NCBI GenBank assembly: GCA_016124495.1
Contig: WGNP01000008.1
Coordinates: 1 to 64,000 of the forward strand
Source: Hyphomonas sp.
GTDB taxonomy: Bacteria; Pseudomonadota; Alphaproteobacteria; Caulobacterales; Hyphomonadaceae
Length of the DNA: 64,000 bases
Direction: 5' to 3'
Below the pieces are notes generated by a model. It was not told where the DNA came from. It saw only the letters and a list, made by a program, of their open reading frames with translations, and searched no databases. A program made the translations under genes and the position numbers. Below, piece after piece: positions 37,667 through 47,869 of the stretch. Each line of letters begins with the position of its first letter. Position 1 is the first letter of the stretch.

Positions 37667-39745
37667 ATGGCAGCGTTGCGACAGTTCCTGAGCCATGCGG
37701 CGGCGGCGCTGGCCGTAGCTCCGTTGGGTGCGCCAGCATCAGCTGAGACAGTTGCTGACACGATAGACGGCGCCAGTCCGGAGGACCGGACGATCTTGAC
37801 GCTGGAAGATTTTGCCCAGTTTGCCCCGCGCACGGCGCTGGATATGGTTCAACGTGTGCCGGGCGTATCGATATCCGAGGATGACAGCGACTCGCGCGGC
37901 TTCGGCCAGGCCAGTGGCAACGTGCTGATCAACGGCCAGCGCGTCTCTGGCAAGTCCAACGGTGCGAGCGCAGCGCTCGGCCGGGTTCCGGCAAGACAGG
38001 TCGAGCGGATCGAAGTTGCGGATGCAAGCGTCTTCGGCGTGTCCGGACTATCCGGCCAGGCGATCAATGTCGTGACTTCGGGCGAGGCCCGCCAATCCGG
38101 GTCCTGGAAGATGCAGGCGCGCTGGCGCGATGATTTCCACCCGTCGCTCGGCGTTGCCAATCTGGCGCTATCCGGCCGCAGCGGTGATGTCAGCTGGAGC
38201 GTGGAGGCGGACAATGCGCCGGAACGGCGAGGCAACCAGGGCTTCCGGAACGTGACGGACGGAACTGGCAACCCGCTTGAACTGCGCCAGGAAAAGTTCA
38301 CCTTCTATGTCGACACAATTTCGTTATCGGGCTCGATGGCCTGGAAGCCGCCGGGCGGCATGGTGGCCAATCTCAATGGAAAGGCGGCGAACTACCGGCA
38401 GGAAATCAAGGATCGCGCCCAGGTGTTTCCAGTTGCGGGTCCCGAAGGCCGGCGGCTGTTCGAGAGCCTTGAGGACGAGTGGAACGCGGAACTCGGCGGC
38501 GATGTCGAATTCGACCTCGGCACCGGTAGGCTGAAAGCGATCGGACTGGCACGCCGCGAGCGCAGCCCATTCAACGATACCTTCCTCAGAGGCGGTCTCG
38601 ACGGCTCGAACCTCTACCGGTCGGACTTTCGTCAAACCACGGACGCAGGCGAGTACATTCTTCGCAGCGAGTATGGCTGGAAGACGCCTTCAGGTCCGGA
38701 GTGGCAACTGTCAGCGGAAGGTGCTTTCAATTTCCTCGAGGCAGAATCGGAACTCTCCGAGGCGATCAGCAACGGGCCGTTCGTGGCGGTGCCTCTCGAT
38801 ACATCGAATACACGCGTCGAGGAACGCCGGGCCGAGGCGGTGCTGACACATACGCGGTCGCTGGCGACCGATCTCACGATGCAGCTGGCGGTCGGCGCGG
38901 AGTATTCGGAAATCTCGCAATCCGGCGACACGGAGAAAGTCCGCACATTTACGCGTCCCAAGGGGTATGCAAGCCTGACGTGGGCAGCGAGCGAAACGCT
39001 CAGCCTCGTCACCCGGATCGAGCGCAAGGTCGGACAGCTCGACTTCTTCGATTTCGTTACTTCGGCCGACCTATCGCTGGACAACAGCAATGCTGGCAAT
39101 CCCGACATTGTTCCAACTCAGGTCTGGAGCGCCAGCCTGCAGGCTGAAAAGGATTTTTCGGAGTGGGGCGCTGCCACGGCCAAGATCACCTATGACAAGA
39201 TCGAGGATATCGTTGACCGTGTGCCGATCGGCGCCGGCGACGGTCCTGGCAACATAGATACAGCCTGGGGAGCGATGGCCGAGCTTGACGCGACGCTGAA
39301 ACTTGCGCCGCTTGGTTTCGAAGGCGCCGAAGTGACGGCCAGCGGTGTATGGATCGACTCGCGGGTAGATGATCCGGTCACGGGCGCGTCCCGACGGATC
39401 AGCGATGACCTGCTCTATGAAGTGAATGTCGAGTTTCGGCATGATGTTCCGGGTACGCAATTTGCCTGGGGCGCAAAGCTCGAGCGGCTTGCTTTCACGG
39501 ACGAGTTCACGCGAAGCGAGCGAAGGCTGGAGCGGCAGCTGAACGGGATCGGGGAAGTCTTCGTCGAGCACAAGGACCTCTGGGGTGCGACCGGGAGTTT
39601 TGCGGTTCGCAATTTCCTCGATCACAGGGACGTGGTCGAACGCACGGTTTTTGCGCCTGATCGAAACGGCCTAGCTGTTCGCCGGGAAGTGTCAGAACGT
39701 GATCGCGGCCTTATTTTCGTGCTGTCCCTGAACGGAACTTTCTAG
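37667..39745 (+). CDS. TonB-dependent receptor
   Basis: A 692-residue outer-membrane receptor. A signal peptide ([19 protein letters not shown]) precedes a plug domain at about 45-140 ([61 protein letters not shown]). The remainder is a beta barrel ending in the aromatic LSLNGTF. GGGAGA lies before the ATG. The transported substrate is unknown, and no TonB box or transporter gene helps. The stop overlaps that of murB on the other strand. It lies within the division cluster, next to its dead duplicate. Confidence 0.88.
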   Translation: MAALRQFLSHAAAALAVAPLGAPASAETVADTIDGASPEDRTILTLEDFAQFAPRTALDMVQRVPGVSISEDDSDSRGFGQASGNVLINGQRVSGKSNGASAALGRVPARQVERIEVADASVFGVSGLSGQAINVVTSGEARQSGSWKMQARWRDDFHPSLGVANLALSGRSGDVSWSVEADNAPERRGNQGFRNVTDGTGNPLELRQEKFTFYVDTISLSGSMAWKPPGGMVANLNGKAANYRQEIKDRAQVFPVAGPEGRRLFESLEDEWNAELGGDVEFDLGTGRLKAIGLARRERSPFNDTFLRGGLDGSNLYRSDFRQTTDAGEYILRSEYGWKTPSGPEWQLSAEGAFNFLEAESELSEAISNGPFVAVPLDTSNTRVEERRAEAVLTHTRSLATDLTMQLAVGAEYSEISQSGDTEKVRTFTRPKGYASLTWAASETLSLVTRIERKVGQLDFFDFVTSADLSLDNSNAGNPDIVPTQVWSASLQAEKDFSEWGAATAKITYDKIEDIVDRVPIGAGDGPGNIDTAWGAMAELDATLKLAPLGFEGAEVTASGVWIDSRVDDPVTGASRRISDDLLYEVNVEFRHDVPGTQFAWGAKLERLAFTDEFTRSERRLERQLNGIGEVFVEHKDLWGATGSFAVRNFLDHRDVVERTVFAPDRNGLAVRREVSERDRGLIFVLSLNGTF

Positions 39746-40683
39746 ACCGGGCCGGTTTGTCCGATCCGGCCGATGCGGCGTACTTCCCAGCGCAGGCTGA
39801 CGCCAGACGTCTCCAGCACGCGGGCGCGCACCAGCTCGCCGAGCGCTTCAAGGTCGGCCGCAGTAGCCTCGCCCGTGTTGATCAGGAAATTGCAATGCAT
39901 CGGCGAAACCTGCGCGCCGCCGACCTTCAGGCCGCGGCATCCGGCGGCGTCGATCAGTTTCCAGGCGGAACGTTGACCCGGTGTGCCCGGCGGATCGGGG
40001 TTGGCGAATGTGGAGCCGGAGGTTTTCTCCCGGATCGGCTGGGTCTCGGCGCGGCGGGCCTGTAGCGCCTCTATTTCTGCCGCGATCCCACCTGCGTCCC
40101 TCGTGCCGGAGCCCCGAAGGACGAGGCGTGTGACAATGAAGTCTTCCGGCAGGTCAGTATGTCGATAGCTGAAATGGACCGGCGCATGGCCCTCGCCAAA
40201 GACACGCCGCTCGCCGGCGCGGTTGATGCCTTCGAGGCGGATGAGCACGTCCTTCAACTCACGGCCATAGCAGCCCGCATTAGTACGTGTGGCGCCGCCA
40301 AGCGATCCGGGAATGCCGGATAGGAACTCAAGGCCCGTTATTCCGTGTTTTGCGGCCGCCTTCGCGACGGCGAGGTCGAGCGCGCCCGCGCCGGCCGTCA
40401 ATTCCAGCTCGCCGGTTTTCATAACTTCGCCCCAGGCGCGGCCCATCAGACGAATGACGACGCCGGGAATGCCGCCGTCGCGCACGATCAGGTTTGAGCC
40501 TACTCCGAGTGCGGTGACCGGAATGGCCGGGTCCAGCGCTCCGAGGAAGCCCGCAAGATCTGTCTCGTCCTCAGGCAGGAACAGAACATCTGCAGGACCG
40601 CCGACGCGAAACCAGGTGTAGGGCGCCAGCGCGGCGCCTTCGATCAGTTTGCCGCGCGCTTGAGGAAGGGAGGGTCGTATCAT
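39742..40683 (-). CDS. murB: UDP-N-acetylmuramate dehydrogenase
   Basis: A 313-residue FAD enzyme reducing enolpyruvyl-UDP-GlcNAc to UDP-MurNAc. [18 protein letters not shown] and [19 protein letters not shown] form the FAD-binding part, and [33 protein letters not shown] is also characteristic. [12 protein letters not shown] holds the catalytic serine, and the C-terminal [22 protein letters not shown] region fits the family. It would normally adjoin ddl. A small GC hairpin lies in the gap upstream. Confidence 0.96.
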   Translation of the reverse strand: MIRPSLPQARGKLIEGAALAPYTWFRVGGPADVLFLPEDETDLAGFLGALDPAIPVTALGVGSNLIVRDGGIPGVVIRLMGRAWGEVMKTGELELTAGAGALDLAVAKAAAKHGITGLEFLSGIPGSLGGATRTNAGCYGRELKDVLIRLEGINRAGERRVFGEGHAPVHFSYRHTDLPEDFIVTRLVLRGSGTRDAGGIAAEIEALQARRAETQPIREKTSGSTFANPDPPGTPGQRSAWKLIDAAGCRGLKVGGAQVSPMHCNFLINTGEATAADLEALGELVRARVLETSGVSLRWEVRRIGRIGQTGPV

Positions 40684-40749
40684 GGATGACAGCGGGTCAC
40701 CCGCCGCAGCGGCGGTGTCAAGCGGCAGGCATGTCCCGCGAAGGACGCC

Positions 40750-41307
40750 TTAGTTGTTGCTGGCGCCGATCCGGTCTGTCGGCGGCACGCCCGGCGGGCG
40801 CCGGTCGGGGCGGTCCGGTTTGGGATCGGGCGCTGACAGCTTGGCAAGCTCGATCGTTCCGTTGCCGTCCTGATAATTGGTCGCGAGCTGCGCGATGACG
40901 GCCTTGAACTCGTCGAATTCCACGATCCGGTCGAGGTTCGGATCGAACCGGACGGGATTGGACAAGGTATCGTCGCGGGTCGGCAGGCCTGCGGCCCAGT
41001 CTTGTTGCTCGAGGGCGACCAGCTCGCCGTCTCCGTTGGCATCGGCGAGCAGGAAGGCGGCGCGGGTGCCTTCGGCCAGCTCTTCGGCTGAAATCCGGCC
41101 ATCGCCATTGGCATCAAAGCTCGCAAACAGGCCGCCGCCGGGGACGAGGCGACCAAGGTTGCGCTGGGCAGGCCCGGTATCCGGCTTGACCAGTCCCTGG
41201 CCGGGAAGGCGCACGAGGTCATCGCCGTCATCTTCCGCCTGGGCGTTGACGGGAGGGGCTGCCAGCAGGACAGCAGCCAAAAGAATCGATGGCAGTGAGC
41301 GGCGCAT
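40750..41307 (-). CDS. Secreted EF-hand calcium-binding protein
   Basis: A 185-residue exported protein. The signal peptide is MRRSLPSILLAAVLLAAPPVNAQA. Two clear EF-hand loops, DANGDGRISAEE and DANGDGELVALE, are followed by two looser ones (DPNLDRIVEFDE and DGNGTIELAKL). The tail is Pro/Arg rich (KPDRPDRRPPGVPPTDR). I used the ATG at 41307, which has GGAGGAGG ahead. It is upstream of murB on the same strand and divergent from divL; function beyond calcium binding is unknown. Confidence 0.83.
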   Translation of the reverse strand: MRRSLPSILLAAVLLAAPPVNAQAEDDGDDLVRLPGQGLVKPDTGPAQRNLGRLVPGGGLFASFDANGDGRISAEELAEGTRAAFLLADANGDGELVALEQQDWAAGLPTRDDTLSNPVRFDPNLDRIVEFDEFKAVIAQLATNYQDGNGTIELAKLSAPDPKPDRPDRRPPGVPPTDRIGASNN

Positions 41308-41418
41308 GATCGGTGCCTCCTCCGGCTTGTCCATGGTTACCCTAGGCAGGTGTGCTGTTTATGCAACAGCCGGTTACAGCACGGGGGCGCTGGACCGACG
41401 TCCTTCGCAGGCCGAGAA

Positions 41419-41433
41419 TTAACCCTGCCTTAA
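41419..41433. promoter_or_regulatory. CtrA box upstream of divL
   Basis: TTAACCCTGCCTTAA is a perfect TTAA-N7-TTAA site, also matching the extended TTAACC form. It lies about 105 bases before the divL ATG and upstream of a TATAAA element at 41460. In Caulobacterales DivL controls CtrA activity, so this suggests feedback. The site is equally placed to act on the divergent EF-hand gene. Confidence 0.65.
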
Positions 41434-41524
41434 CGCTCGCGGGGCCAATCGTTAATCAGTATAAACTTGCCAGAGTAGCGCCCCGGAAGGCGCGAGATGC
41501 CGCGCTTGGAAAGGCGACCATCCG

Positions 41525-43966
41525 ATGAACGCAGAACAAGTGCCCATCATCATGGCGGTTGGTACCGCAATGCTGGCCCTTGGTGCGCTGCTCTGGGCCT
41601 TGCGGGTTTCGGACGGGGCACGGGGCGCTGCCAAGCGCTACCGCGATCTGGCCGGCGACCGGGAGACCGAAAACGCCGCCCTTAAATCCGTGTTAGGTGC
41701 CCACCCGGGCGTGATCCTGGTCTGGCAAGGCGAGGCGCTGGAAGCCGAGGGCGACGAAATCACGCCGCCGGACGTATTCGGCTCGTCGGTGGCACTGGCG
41801 GGCCTGCTCAGCTTCACCGATGCTGCGATTTCAGACAATCCTACGGTCCGGATCGTCGAAGGCATCGCCGATCTGGAAGCACGCGACTCGGCTGGGCAGG
41901 ACACGACGCTTCGCATCCGCCTGCGCGAGTTGCGCGAGCAGGGAAATCCGTTCTCTCTGACCATCATCGGCCCCTCGGGACGCTTCCTTGAAGCGGATGG
42001 CCGCACAGCCGGCGCGCGCGCCGTTGTCTGGGTCACCGACGCGACCATCAAGGGGCTTGAAGAAAGCTCCGCTCGCGGAAAATTCGAGGAAGCGCGCCAG
42101 GTGATCGCGCGCGATCCAACCGCATTCCTCGACATGCTGCGTAAGGCGCCGTTCCCGGCCTGGCGCGTATCCGGCATGGGTCGCCTGCAGTGGGCAAACC
42201 CCGCCTACCTCGCCGCCGTGGACGTCTCCAGCCTCGACCGGCTTCTGGAGGAGCAGACCACGCTAGATCAGGCGGTGGCCGAGCAGGCCCGCAAGACGAT
42301 CTCCGATGGCCAGGAGCATGACGAGACGCGTAACATCGTGGTCAAGGGTGACCGCCGGTCGATGCGTGTGCTGACATTCCCGCTGTCCGGCGGGGCAGGG
42401 GCGATGGCTTTTGACGTGACGATGCAGGAGAATGCGCGCGAGGAACTGAACCGCCACGTCCGCGCGCATGACGAGACGCTGAACCATGTGGCGGACGCCG
42501 TTGCCATCTTCAGCGCCGAGCGCAAGCTGACCTTCTACAATAAGGCCTTCCGCGACATGTGGGATCTGGAAGAGGCTTTCCTCCTCGACCGGCCCAACCA
42601 TGGCCAGCTGCTCGACCGCCTGCGCGAGCGCCGCAAAATTCCGGGCCGCCCGAACTATGCCGAATGGCGCGCCGAGGAGATTTCCTACTATCTGGACCTC
42701 GACGGCGTGAAGGAGGACAAGTGGTCCCTGCCGGACGGGCGCGCACTGTCGGTCACCCGCCAGCGTCACCCGATGGGCGGCCTGCTGCTGCTTTTCAAGG
42801 ACATCACCGTCCAGCTTGACCTGCAGACGCGCTTCAATGCGCTGATCAAGACGCAGCGCTCCACCCTCGACAACCTGCACGAAGCCGTCACCGTGTTCGG
42901 CAGCGACGGGCGCCTCAAGTTGTACAACCGCGCGTTCGAGCGGGTCTGGGATCTGCCGGCGGATCTTCTCAAGGACACGCCGGACTATGACGACGTGGTC
43001 AAAGGCTGCGTACCATTGTTCCACGATGCGGACATCTGGGACGCCATCAAGGTGCACATCACCGACCCGTCTGCCAGCTCGCGTCAGGCCACCACCGGCG
43101 AAATGCGCCGCTCGGATGGCTCGCTGCTCACCTACATCACCAACCCGCTGCCGGACGGCAACACGCTGATCGCGTTCGCGGACGTGACCGCTACCCGCCG
43201 CGTCGAATCCGCCCTGCGCGACCGCGCTGAAGCCTTCGAAGCCGCCGACCGGTTGAAGACTGAATTTGTGCGCAATGTAAGCTACCAGCTGCGCTCGCCG
43301 CTGACGACGATCTTCGGCTATGCCGAACTCCTCGAAACGCAGCGCAACGGCGCGCTGACCGAGCGCCAGACCGATCACGTCCGCGCCATCCTCTCGGCCT
43401 CCGATCATCTCAACAAGCTGATCGAGAACATCCTCGATCTGGCATTGATCGAAGCCGGCCGGATGGATCTCGATATCGACACGGTCAACCTGGAGGATCT
43501 GATTGCCGAAGGCATCGAAATGGTTGTCTCGAAAGCCGAGGACACGGAAGTCACCGTGCGCTCGGAGATCACCGGCAAGCTGGGCACGATCCGCGGCGAT
43601 GCCCGGCGCATCAAGCAGGTACTGTTCAACCTCGTCTCGAATTCGCTCCGCTTCACGGAAGCGGGCGGCGAAGTCATAGTCGCCGCGCAGCGGGCCGGCG
43701 ACATGGTGATGCTCAGTGTACGGGACAACGGTATCGGTCTCGAAGCCGACAAGCGCGCCACTAGCTTTGACAGTTTCGTTTCAGGCGATCAGCGCGGCGC
43801 GGGCCTAGGCCTCGCGCTGGTCAAGCACTTCATTCATCTGCACGGCGGCACGGTCGGCATGAAGCCGGTCGATGGCGGCGGGCTGGAGGTGATGTGCTGG
43901 CTGCCGGCGCAGGTTTCGATCACCGCCCAGAGCATGGTCCATCATCCGGAAGGCGCGCCGCTTTAA
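41525..43966 (+). CDS. divL: DivL-like PAS-domain tyrosine pseudo-histidine kinase
   Basis: An 813-residue sensor-kinase-like protein. One membrane helix at the N-terminus (IIMAVGTAMLALGALLWAL) is followed by several PAS-like units (LNHVADAVAIFSAERKLTFYNKAFRDMWDL and LDNLHEAVTVFGSDGRLKLYNRAFERVWDL). The HisKA-like helix has FVRNVSYQLRSPLT, with tyrosine 587 where histidine is normal. The ATPase domain keeps NLVSNSLRFT, VRDNGIGLE and GAGLGLALVKHF. This Tyr substitution and layout match Caulobacter DivL, the regulator of CckA and CtrA. A CtrA box lies upstream. Confidence 0.88.
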   Translation: MNAEQVPIIMAVGTAMLALGALLWALRVSDGARGAAKRYRDLAGDRETENAALKSVLGAHPGVILVWQGEALEAEGDEITPPDVFGSSVALAGLLSFTDAAISDNPTVRIVEGIADLEARDSAGQDTTLRIRLRELREQGNPFSLTIIGPSGRFLEADGRTAGARAVVWVTDATIKGLEESSARGKFEEARQVIARDPTAFLDMLRKAPFPAWRVSGMGRLQWANPAYLAAVDVSSLDRLLEEQTTLDQAVAEQARKTISDGQEHDETRNIVVKGDRRSMRVLTFPLSGGAGAMAFDVTMQENAREELNRHVRAHDETLNHVADAVAIFSAERKLTFYNKAFRDMWDLEEAFLLDRPNHGQLLDRLRERRKIPGRPNYAEWRAEEISYYLDLDGVKEDKWSLPDGRALSVTRQRHPMGGLLLLFKDITVQLDLQTRFNALIKTQRSTLDNLHEAVTVFGSDGRLKLYNRAFERVWDLPADLLKDTPDYDDVVKGCVPLFHDADIWDAIKVHITDPSASSRQATTGEMRRSDGSLLTYITNPLPDGNTLIAFADVTATRRVESALRDRAEAFEAADRLKTEFVRNVSYQLRSPLTTIFGYAELLETQRNGALTERQTDHVRAILSASDHLNKLIENILDLALIEAGRMDLDIDTVNLEDLIAEGIEMVVSKAEDTEVTVRSEITGKLGTIRGDARRIKQVLFNLVSNSLRFTEAGGEVIVAAQRAGDMVMLSVRDNGIGLEADKRATSFDSFVSGDQRGAGLGLALVKHFIHLHGGTVGMKPVDGGGLEVMCWLPAQVSITAQSMVHHPEGAPL

Positions 43967-43973
43967 GCCTCGG

Positions 43974-45287
43974 TCAGACCGGATCGCGGGCGAGGTAAAC
44001 CCTTTCGTCAAACTCGCCTTCCCACTTGGCAACTGCGGTTGCCACCGCGAGATCGCCCGTCACGTTGGTTACCGTGCGCATCATGTCGAGAATGCGGTCA
44101 AACGGGAACAGGATAGCAATGATGAGAATGGTGTTCTCGGCGGTAACCCCGATCACGCTGAGCGTCGTCGCCGCGAGAAACAGGCTTACCGACGGGATGC
44201 CGGCCGTACCGATAGAGACCAGCGTCGCCATCAGGATGATCGTGAAATACATGTCGGGCGTCATGTTGATTCCGAGCGCCTGAGCCGCGAACAGCGCAAT
44301 GAGACCCTGATACAGTGCGGTGCCGTCCATGTTGATCGTGGCGCCGAGCGGCAGTACCGAGGAGGCAATCGGTTTGCCGATCCCGAGATTCTTGTTGGCA
44401 GCGGTCATTGTAACCGGCAGGGTGGCATTCGATGACGAAGTCGAGAACGCCACGGCTTGCGGATCGGCAACGCCCCGGATGAACGGGATGAGCGGCAGGC
44501 GGAGCATCACCTTAACGATGAAGCCGTAAGTGATCAGCATGTGCAGCGTGCAGGCAAGATAGTGCGCCAGCGTCATCTTGCCGAGCACTTCGAGCACGAC
44601 AAGGCCGCGTGTCCCGAGCACCCAGGCCATCAGCGCGAGCACGCCGATCGGCGCCACTTCCATGACGATGATCGTGAGCTTCATCATGACGTCCGCAGCG
44701 CTGTTCATGACACGCGCAACGGGTCCGCCTGCCTCGCCCGCCATCAATGTCGCTACGCCGACCATGATCGCGAAAAAGATGATGGCGAGCACATCGCCCT
44801 TCGCCATTGCATCGACCGGATTGGTTGGAATGACGGACAGCAGCGTACGGATTATCTGCTCAACCACGCTGCCGGGTGCCGGATTAGCGGCGAGCCTTTC
44901 ACGCGCCTCGTCCATGTCGGCGGTTGAGACCGCCGAGAGATCGAATCCGGCGCCCGGCTGGATGATCGTACCCATCGCCAGGCCGAAGCAGACCGCGATG
45001 ACGGTTGTGATCATGTACATAGCGAGGGCGCGCCCACCGAGGCTGCCGAGGCGCTTGGGGTCTCCCATTGCCAGTACGCCGGACACCAGGGTTGTGAAGA
45101 TCAGCGGCACGACCAGCATCCGGATAAGGCTGATGAAGGCATCCCCGACAGGTTTGAGCCAGGTGGTGACGATCGCGGACGCCTGTTCCGGACCTGCCCC
45201 ATAGCGAAGACCAAGCCCAATGGCCGCGCCGATGAGGAGACCGAGGATAACCCGCTTCCACAGATCGATTTCAAACCAAGCTTTCAT
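43974..45287 (-). CDS. Dicarboxylate/amino acid:cation symporter (DAACS family)
   Basis: A 437-residue inner-membrane transporter of the glutamate/C4-dicarboxylate symporter family. It has eight hydrophobic segments and two re-entrant loops. The serine-rich loop AFSTSSSNATLPVTM, the NMDGTALYQG motif and GTAGIPSVSLFLAATTL are signature elements. The start is 45287 (MKAWFEIDLW), just after GAGGCGGCAG; the frame extends further but overlaps the divergent hrpB region. Substrate (glutamate, aspartate or C4-dicarboxylate) is not decided. Confidence 0.92.
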   Translation of the reverse strand: MKAWFEIDLWKRVILGLLIGAAIGLGLRYGAGPEQASAIVTTWLKPVGDAFISLIRMLVVPLIFTTLVSGVLAMGDPKRLGSLGGRALAMYMITTVIAVCFGLAMGTIIQPGAGFDLSAVSTADMDEARERLAANPAPGSVVEQIIRTLLSVIPTNPVDAMAKGDVLAIIFFAIMVGVATLMAGEAGGPVARVMNSAADVMMKLTIIVMEVAPIGVLALMAWVLGTRGLVVLEVLGKMTLAHYLACTLHMLITYGFIVKVMLRLPLIPFIRGVADPQAVAFSTSSSNATLPVTMTAANKNLGIGKPIASSVLPLGATINMDGTALYQGLIALFAAQALGINMTPDMYFTIILMATLVSIGTAGIPSVSLFLAATTLSVIGVTAENTILIIAILFPFDRILDMMRTVTNVTGDLAVATAVAKWEGEFDERVYLARDPV

Positions 45288-45399
45288 CTGCCGCCTCTTT
45301 TTCAGCCAGGGCAGGGAGCGTAGGGGCAGGGAGCCCGGAAAACAACCTTTGCGGCGCGGTGCTTGCCAGACGCGCTCCCGGCGCCCTATTCCGTGCTCG

Positions 45400-47844
45400 A
45401 TGATCACCGCGCAGGATCCCTTGCCGATCGACGACGTATTGCCGGAAATTCTCCGCGCGCTCGCGGTCGGCAACCGGTTGGTCCTTGCCGCGCCGCCAGG
45501 CGCCGGCAAGACGACGCGCGTGCCCTTGGCGCTGGCGGGCCTGCTCGGCGGCGAGGTCGTCATCCCCGGCCGTATCCTCATGCTCGAGCCGCGCCGGATT
45601 GCGGCCCGCATGGCTGCGGAGCGCATGGCCTCGACCCTTGGGGAAAGGCTCGGCCAAACGGTGGGTCTCACCACGCGGGTGGACCGGAAAGTCTCGGCGG
45701 CCACCCGGATCGAAGTGATTACCGACGGCCTGTTCACGCGCCGCATCCTGAACGATCCTGAACTGAAGGATGTCGGCGCGGTACTGTTCGACGAGTTCCA
45801 TGAGCGGCGCCTCAACTCCGATCTTGGACTCGCCCTTGCGCTTGAGGCGCAAGGCGCGCTGCGCGAAGACCTCCGCCTGTTGATCATGTCGGCCACGCTG
45901 GACATTGCGGCCGTGTCGAAAGCCATCGCCGGGCCAGTGATTGAAAGCGCAGGACGGCAGTATCCCGTCGAGACGCGCTATCTCGGCCGATCCGAGGACC
46001 GTATCGAAGACAGGATGCCCAAGGCAATCCGCCAGGCACTACGCGAAGAACAGGGCTCCTTGCTCGCCTTCCTCCCCGGCGCGCGGGAAATCCACCGCAC
46101 GGCGGAGGCGCTCGCCGGTCTCGGGCCGGATGTTCTCATCGCGCCGCTGTTCGGAGCCCTGTCTCCGGCTGAGCAGGACGCGGCGGTGTCGCCCGCGCCG
46201 GGCGGCAAACGCAAGGTCGTGCTCGCAACCGATCTCGCGGAAAGCGCGCTGACGATAGAAGGCGTGCGCATCGTCATCGATTCCGGCCTCGCCCGCGTCG
46301 CCGAAGATGAGGCCGGCGGCCTCGGCACGCGCCTAAGCACCGTGCGGGCGTCGCGCGCTTCGGTCGATCAGCGCCGGGGCAGGGCGGGGCGCACCGCGCC
46401 GGGCGTCTGCTACCGGCTCTGGGACGAGGCAGCGACGCGCGGCCTGATGGCCGCCGCCACGCCGGAAATCCTGTCGAGCGATTTGTCGGGCCTCGTCCTG
46501 GCGCTCGCCGAGTGGGGCGATCGTGATCCGTCAAAGCTCACATGGCTGGATGCACCGCCCGCCGGAAAGTACCGCGCCGCGGAGGCACAACTTGCCGCCC
46601 TCGGCGCGCTGGACGCGGCGGGCGCCCTTACGCCGAAAGGCCGCGAGATGGCCCGCCTGCCGATGGCGCCGAGGCTCGCAGCGCTGATCGCGTCCGCGCC
46701 GGGCCCGGCGGAGAAAGCGCTGGCCGCTGAAGTCGCCGCCCTGGCAGGTGAACGCGGCATCGGCGGCGACTCCGGCGACCTGCGCGACAGGTTGCAGCGT
46801 TTCCGAAATGACAGCAGCCCGCGCGCCCGCAGCCTCAAGACGCAGGCGGCCAGCTGGGGCGCCGGCGCAAAGCCGGGCGGCGATCTCGCACGCCTTCTGG
46901 CCGCCGCCTGGCCGGACCAGGTTGCGCGCAAGCGGCCTGGCTCAGACGGATCCTATCTGCTGGCGTCAGGGCGTGCGGCAAACCTTCCGCCAACGGATGG
47001 TCTGGCGAAATCGGAGTGGCTGGTTGTTGCCGATCTCGGCGGCGCTGCGCGTGAGCCCCGGATCACGCTCGCTCTGCCGCTCACCGAAGCCGAGGCGCTG
47101 TCGAGCCAGAAGATTGTCACGGAAGACCGTGCCACCTTTGATCCGAAGAGCGGCCGGTTCACCGCGCGGCGGGTGAAAGCCATGGGGGCGATCGTGCTGA
47201 CCGAAGCACCGCTTCCCAAGCCCTCGGCGGACGCCGCTGCCGGGGCGATGCTGGAGGCTGTCCAGGTGGATGGCTTTGAAGCGCTCGGCGCAGCAGAAGT
47301 CGTTGAAGAAACGCTACACCGTCTGAGGGTCCTTGAGACAGCAGCACTTCTGGAGGTGCCTGTGAGCCACACCGGCGCATGGGTGGGGTCGGCGCACGAC
47401 TGGCTTCATCCGCTGCTACGGCGCAAGGGCGCGTCCGTTCCGGCGCCGCATGAAGTGCGCGACGCGCTGGTGCAGTCGTTCGATTGGCCCATGCAGGAAG
47501 CCCTGCGCCAGCACGCGCCGCTGACGCTGGATTTGCCCTCCGGGCAGGAAGTCCGCGTCGATTGGCTCGATCCGCGTGCGCCCCTCGTTTCGGCGCGGGC
47601 GCAGGCCTTCTACGGGCTCACCGAGCATCCGAAGATGGCTGCGGGCCGGGTGCCGGTCACGGTGGAACTCCTGTCGCCGGGCATGAAGCCGGTGGCCACC
47701 ACACAGGACCTCGCGCGCTTCTGGGGCGCCGGTTACAAGGACATGGCCAAGGACATGCGCGGGCGCTATCCCAAGCATGACTGGCCGGACGACCCGGTAA
47801 ACGCGCGCGCCCATGAAGGGCGCACCAAGAAGCGGCTGACATGA
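45400..47844 (+). CDS. hrpB: ATP-dependent helicase HrpB
   Basis: An 814-residue DEAH-family RNA helicase. Walker A is APPGAGKTT, motif II is FDEFHERRL (DEFH), motif III is MSATLDI, and motif VI is DQRRGRAGRTAPG. The HrpB-type C-terminal extension is present (LTEHPKMAAGRVPVTVELLSPGMKP ... RYPKHDWPDDP). I chose the ATG at 45400 (MITAQDPLPIDDVLPE). Role in bacteria is poorly known; one report in enteric bacteria concerns mRNA processing, so function is by family only. Confidence 0.94.
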   Translation: MITAQDPLPIDDVLPEILRALAVGNRLVLAAPPGAGKTTRVPLALAGLLGGEVVIPGRILMLEPRRIAARMAAERMASTLGERLGQTVGLTTRVDRKVSAATRIEVITDGLFTRRILNDPELKDVGAVLFDEFHERRLNSDLGLALALEAQGALREDLRLLIMSATLDIAAVSKAIAGPVIESAGRQYPVETRYLGRSEDRIEDRMPKAIRQALREEQGSLLAFLPGAREIHRTAEALAGLGPDVLIAPLFGALSPAEQDAAVSPAPGGKRKVVLATDLAESALTIEGVRIVIDSGLARVAEDEAGGLGTRLSTVRASRASVDQRRGRAGRTAPGVCYRLWDEAATRGLMAAATPEILSSDLSGLVLALAEWGDRDPSKLTWLDAPPAGKYRAAEAQLAALGALDAAGALTPKGREMARLPMAPRLAALIASAPGPAEKALAAEVAALAGERGIGGDSGDLRDRLQRFRNDSSPRARSLKTQAASWGAGAKPGGDLARLLAAAWPDQVARKRPGSDGSYLLASGRAANLPPTDGLAKSEWLVVADLGGAAREPRITLALPLTEAEALSSQKIVTEDRATFDPKSGRFTARRVKAMGAIVLTEAPLPKPSADAAAGAMLEAVQVDGFEALGAAEVVEETLHRLRVLETAALLEVPVSHTGAWVGSAHDWLHPLLRRKGASVPAPHEVRDALVQSFDWPMQEALRQHAPLTLDLPSGQEVRVDWLDPRAPLVSARAQAFYGLTEHPKMAAGRVPVTVELLSPGMKPVATTQDLARFWGAGYKDMAKDMRGRYPKHDWPDDPVNARAHEGRTKKRLT

Positions 47845-47869
47845 GCCGGGCAGGAAGGAACAGGAAGCG

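Noticed and set aside
36354..39741. A mobile element as the cause of the receptor insertion into the division cluster
   Set aside because: No transposase, integrase, terminal inverted repeats or target duplication were found at the edges; only the receptor and its relic are present.
45288..45926. N-terminal extension of the DAACS symporter
   Set aside because: The extra 213 residues are Arg/Ser-rich, antisense to hrpB and lie before a good start with its own ribosome site at 45287.
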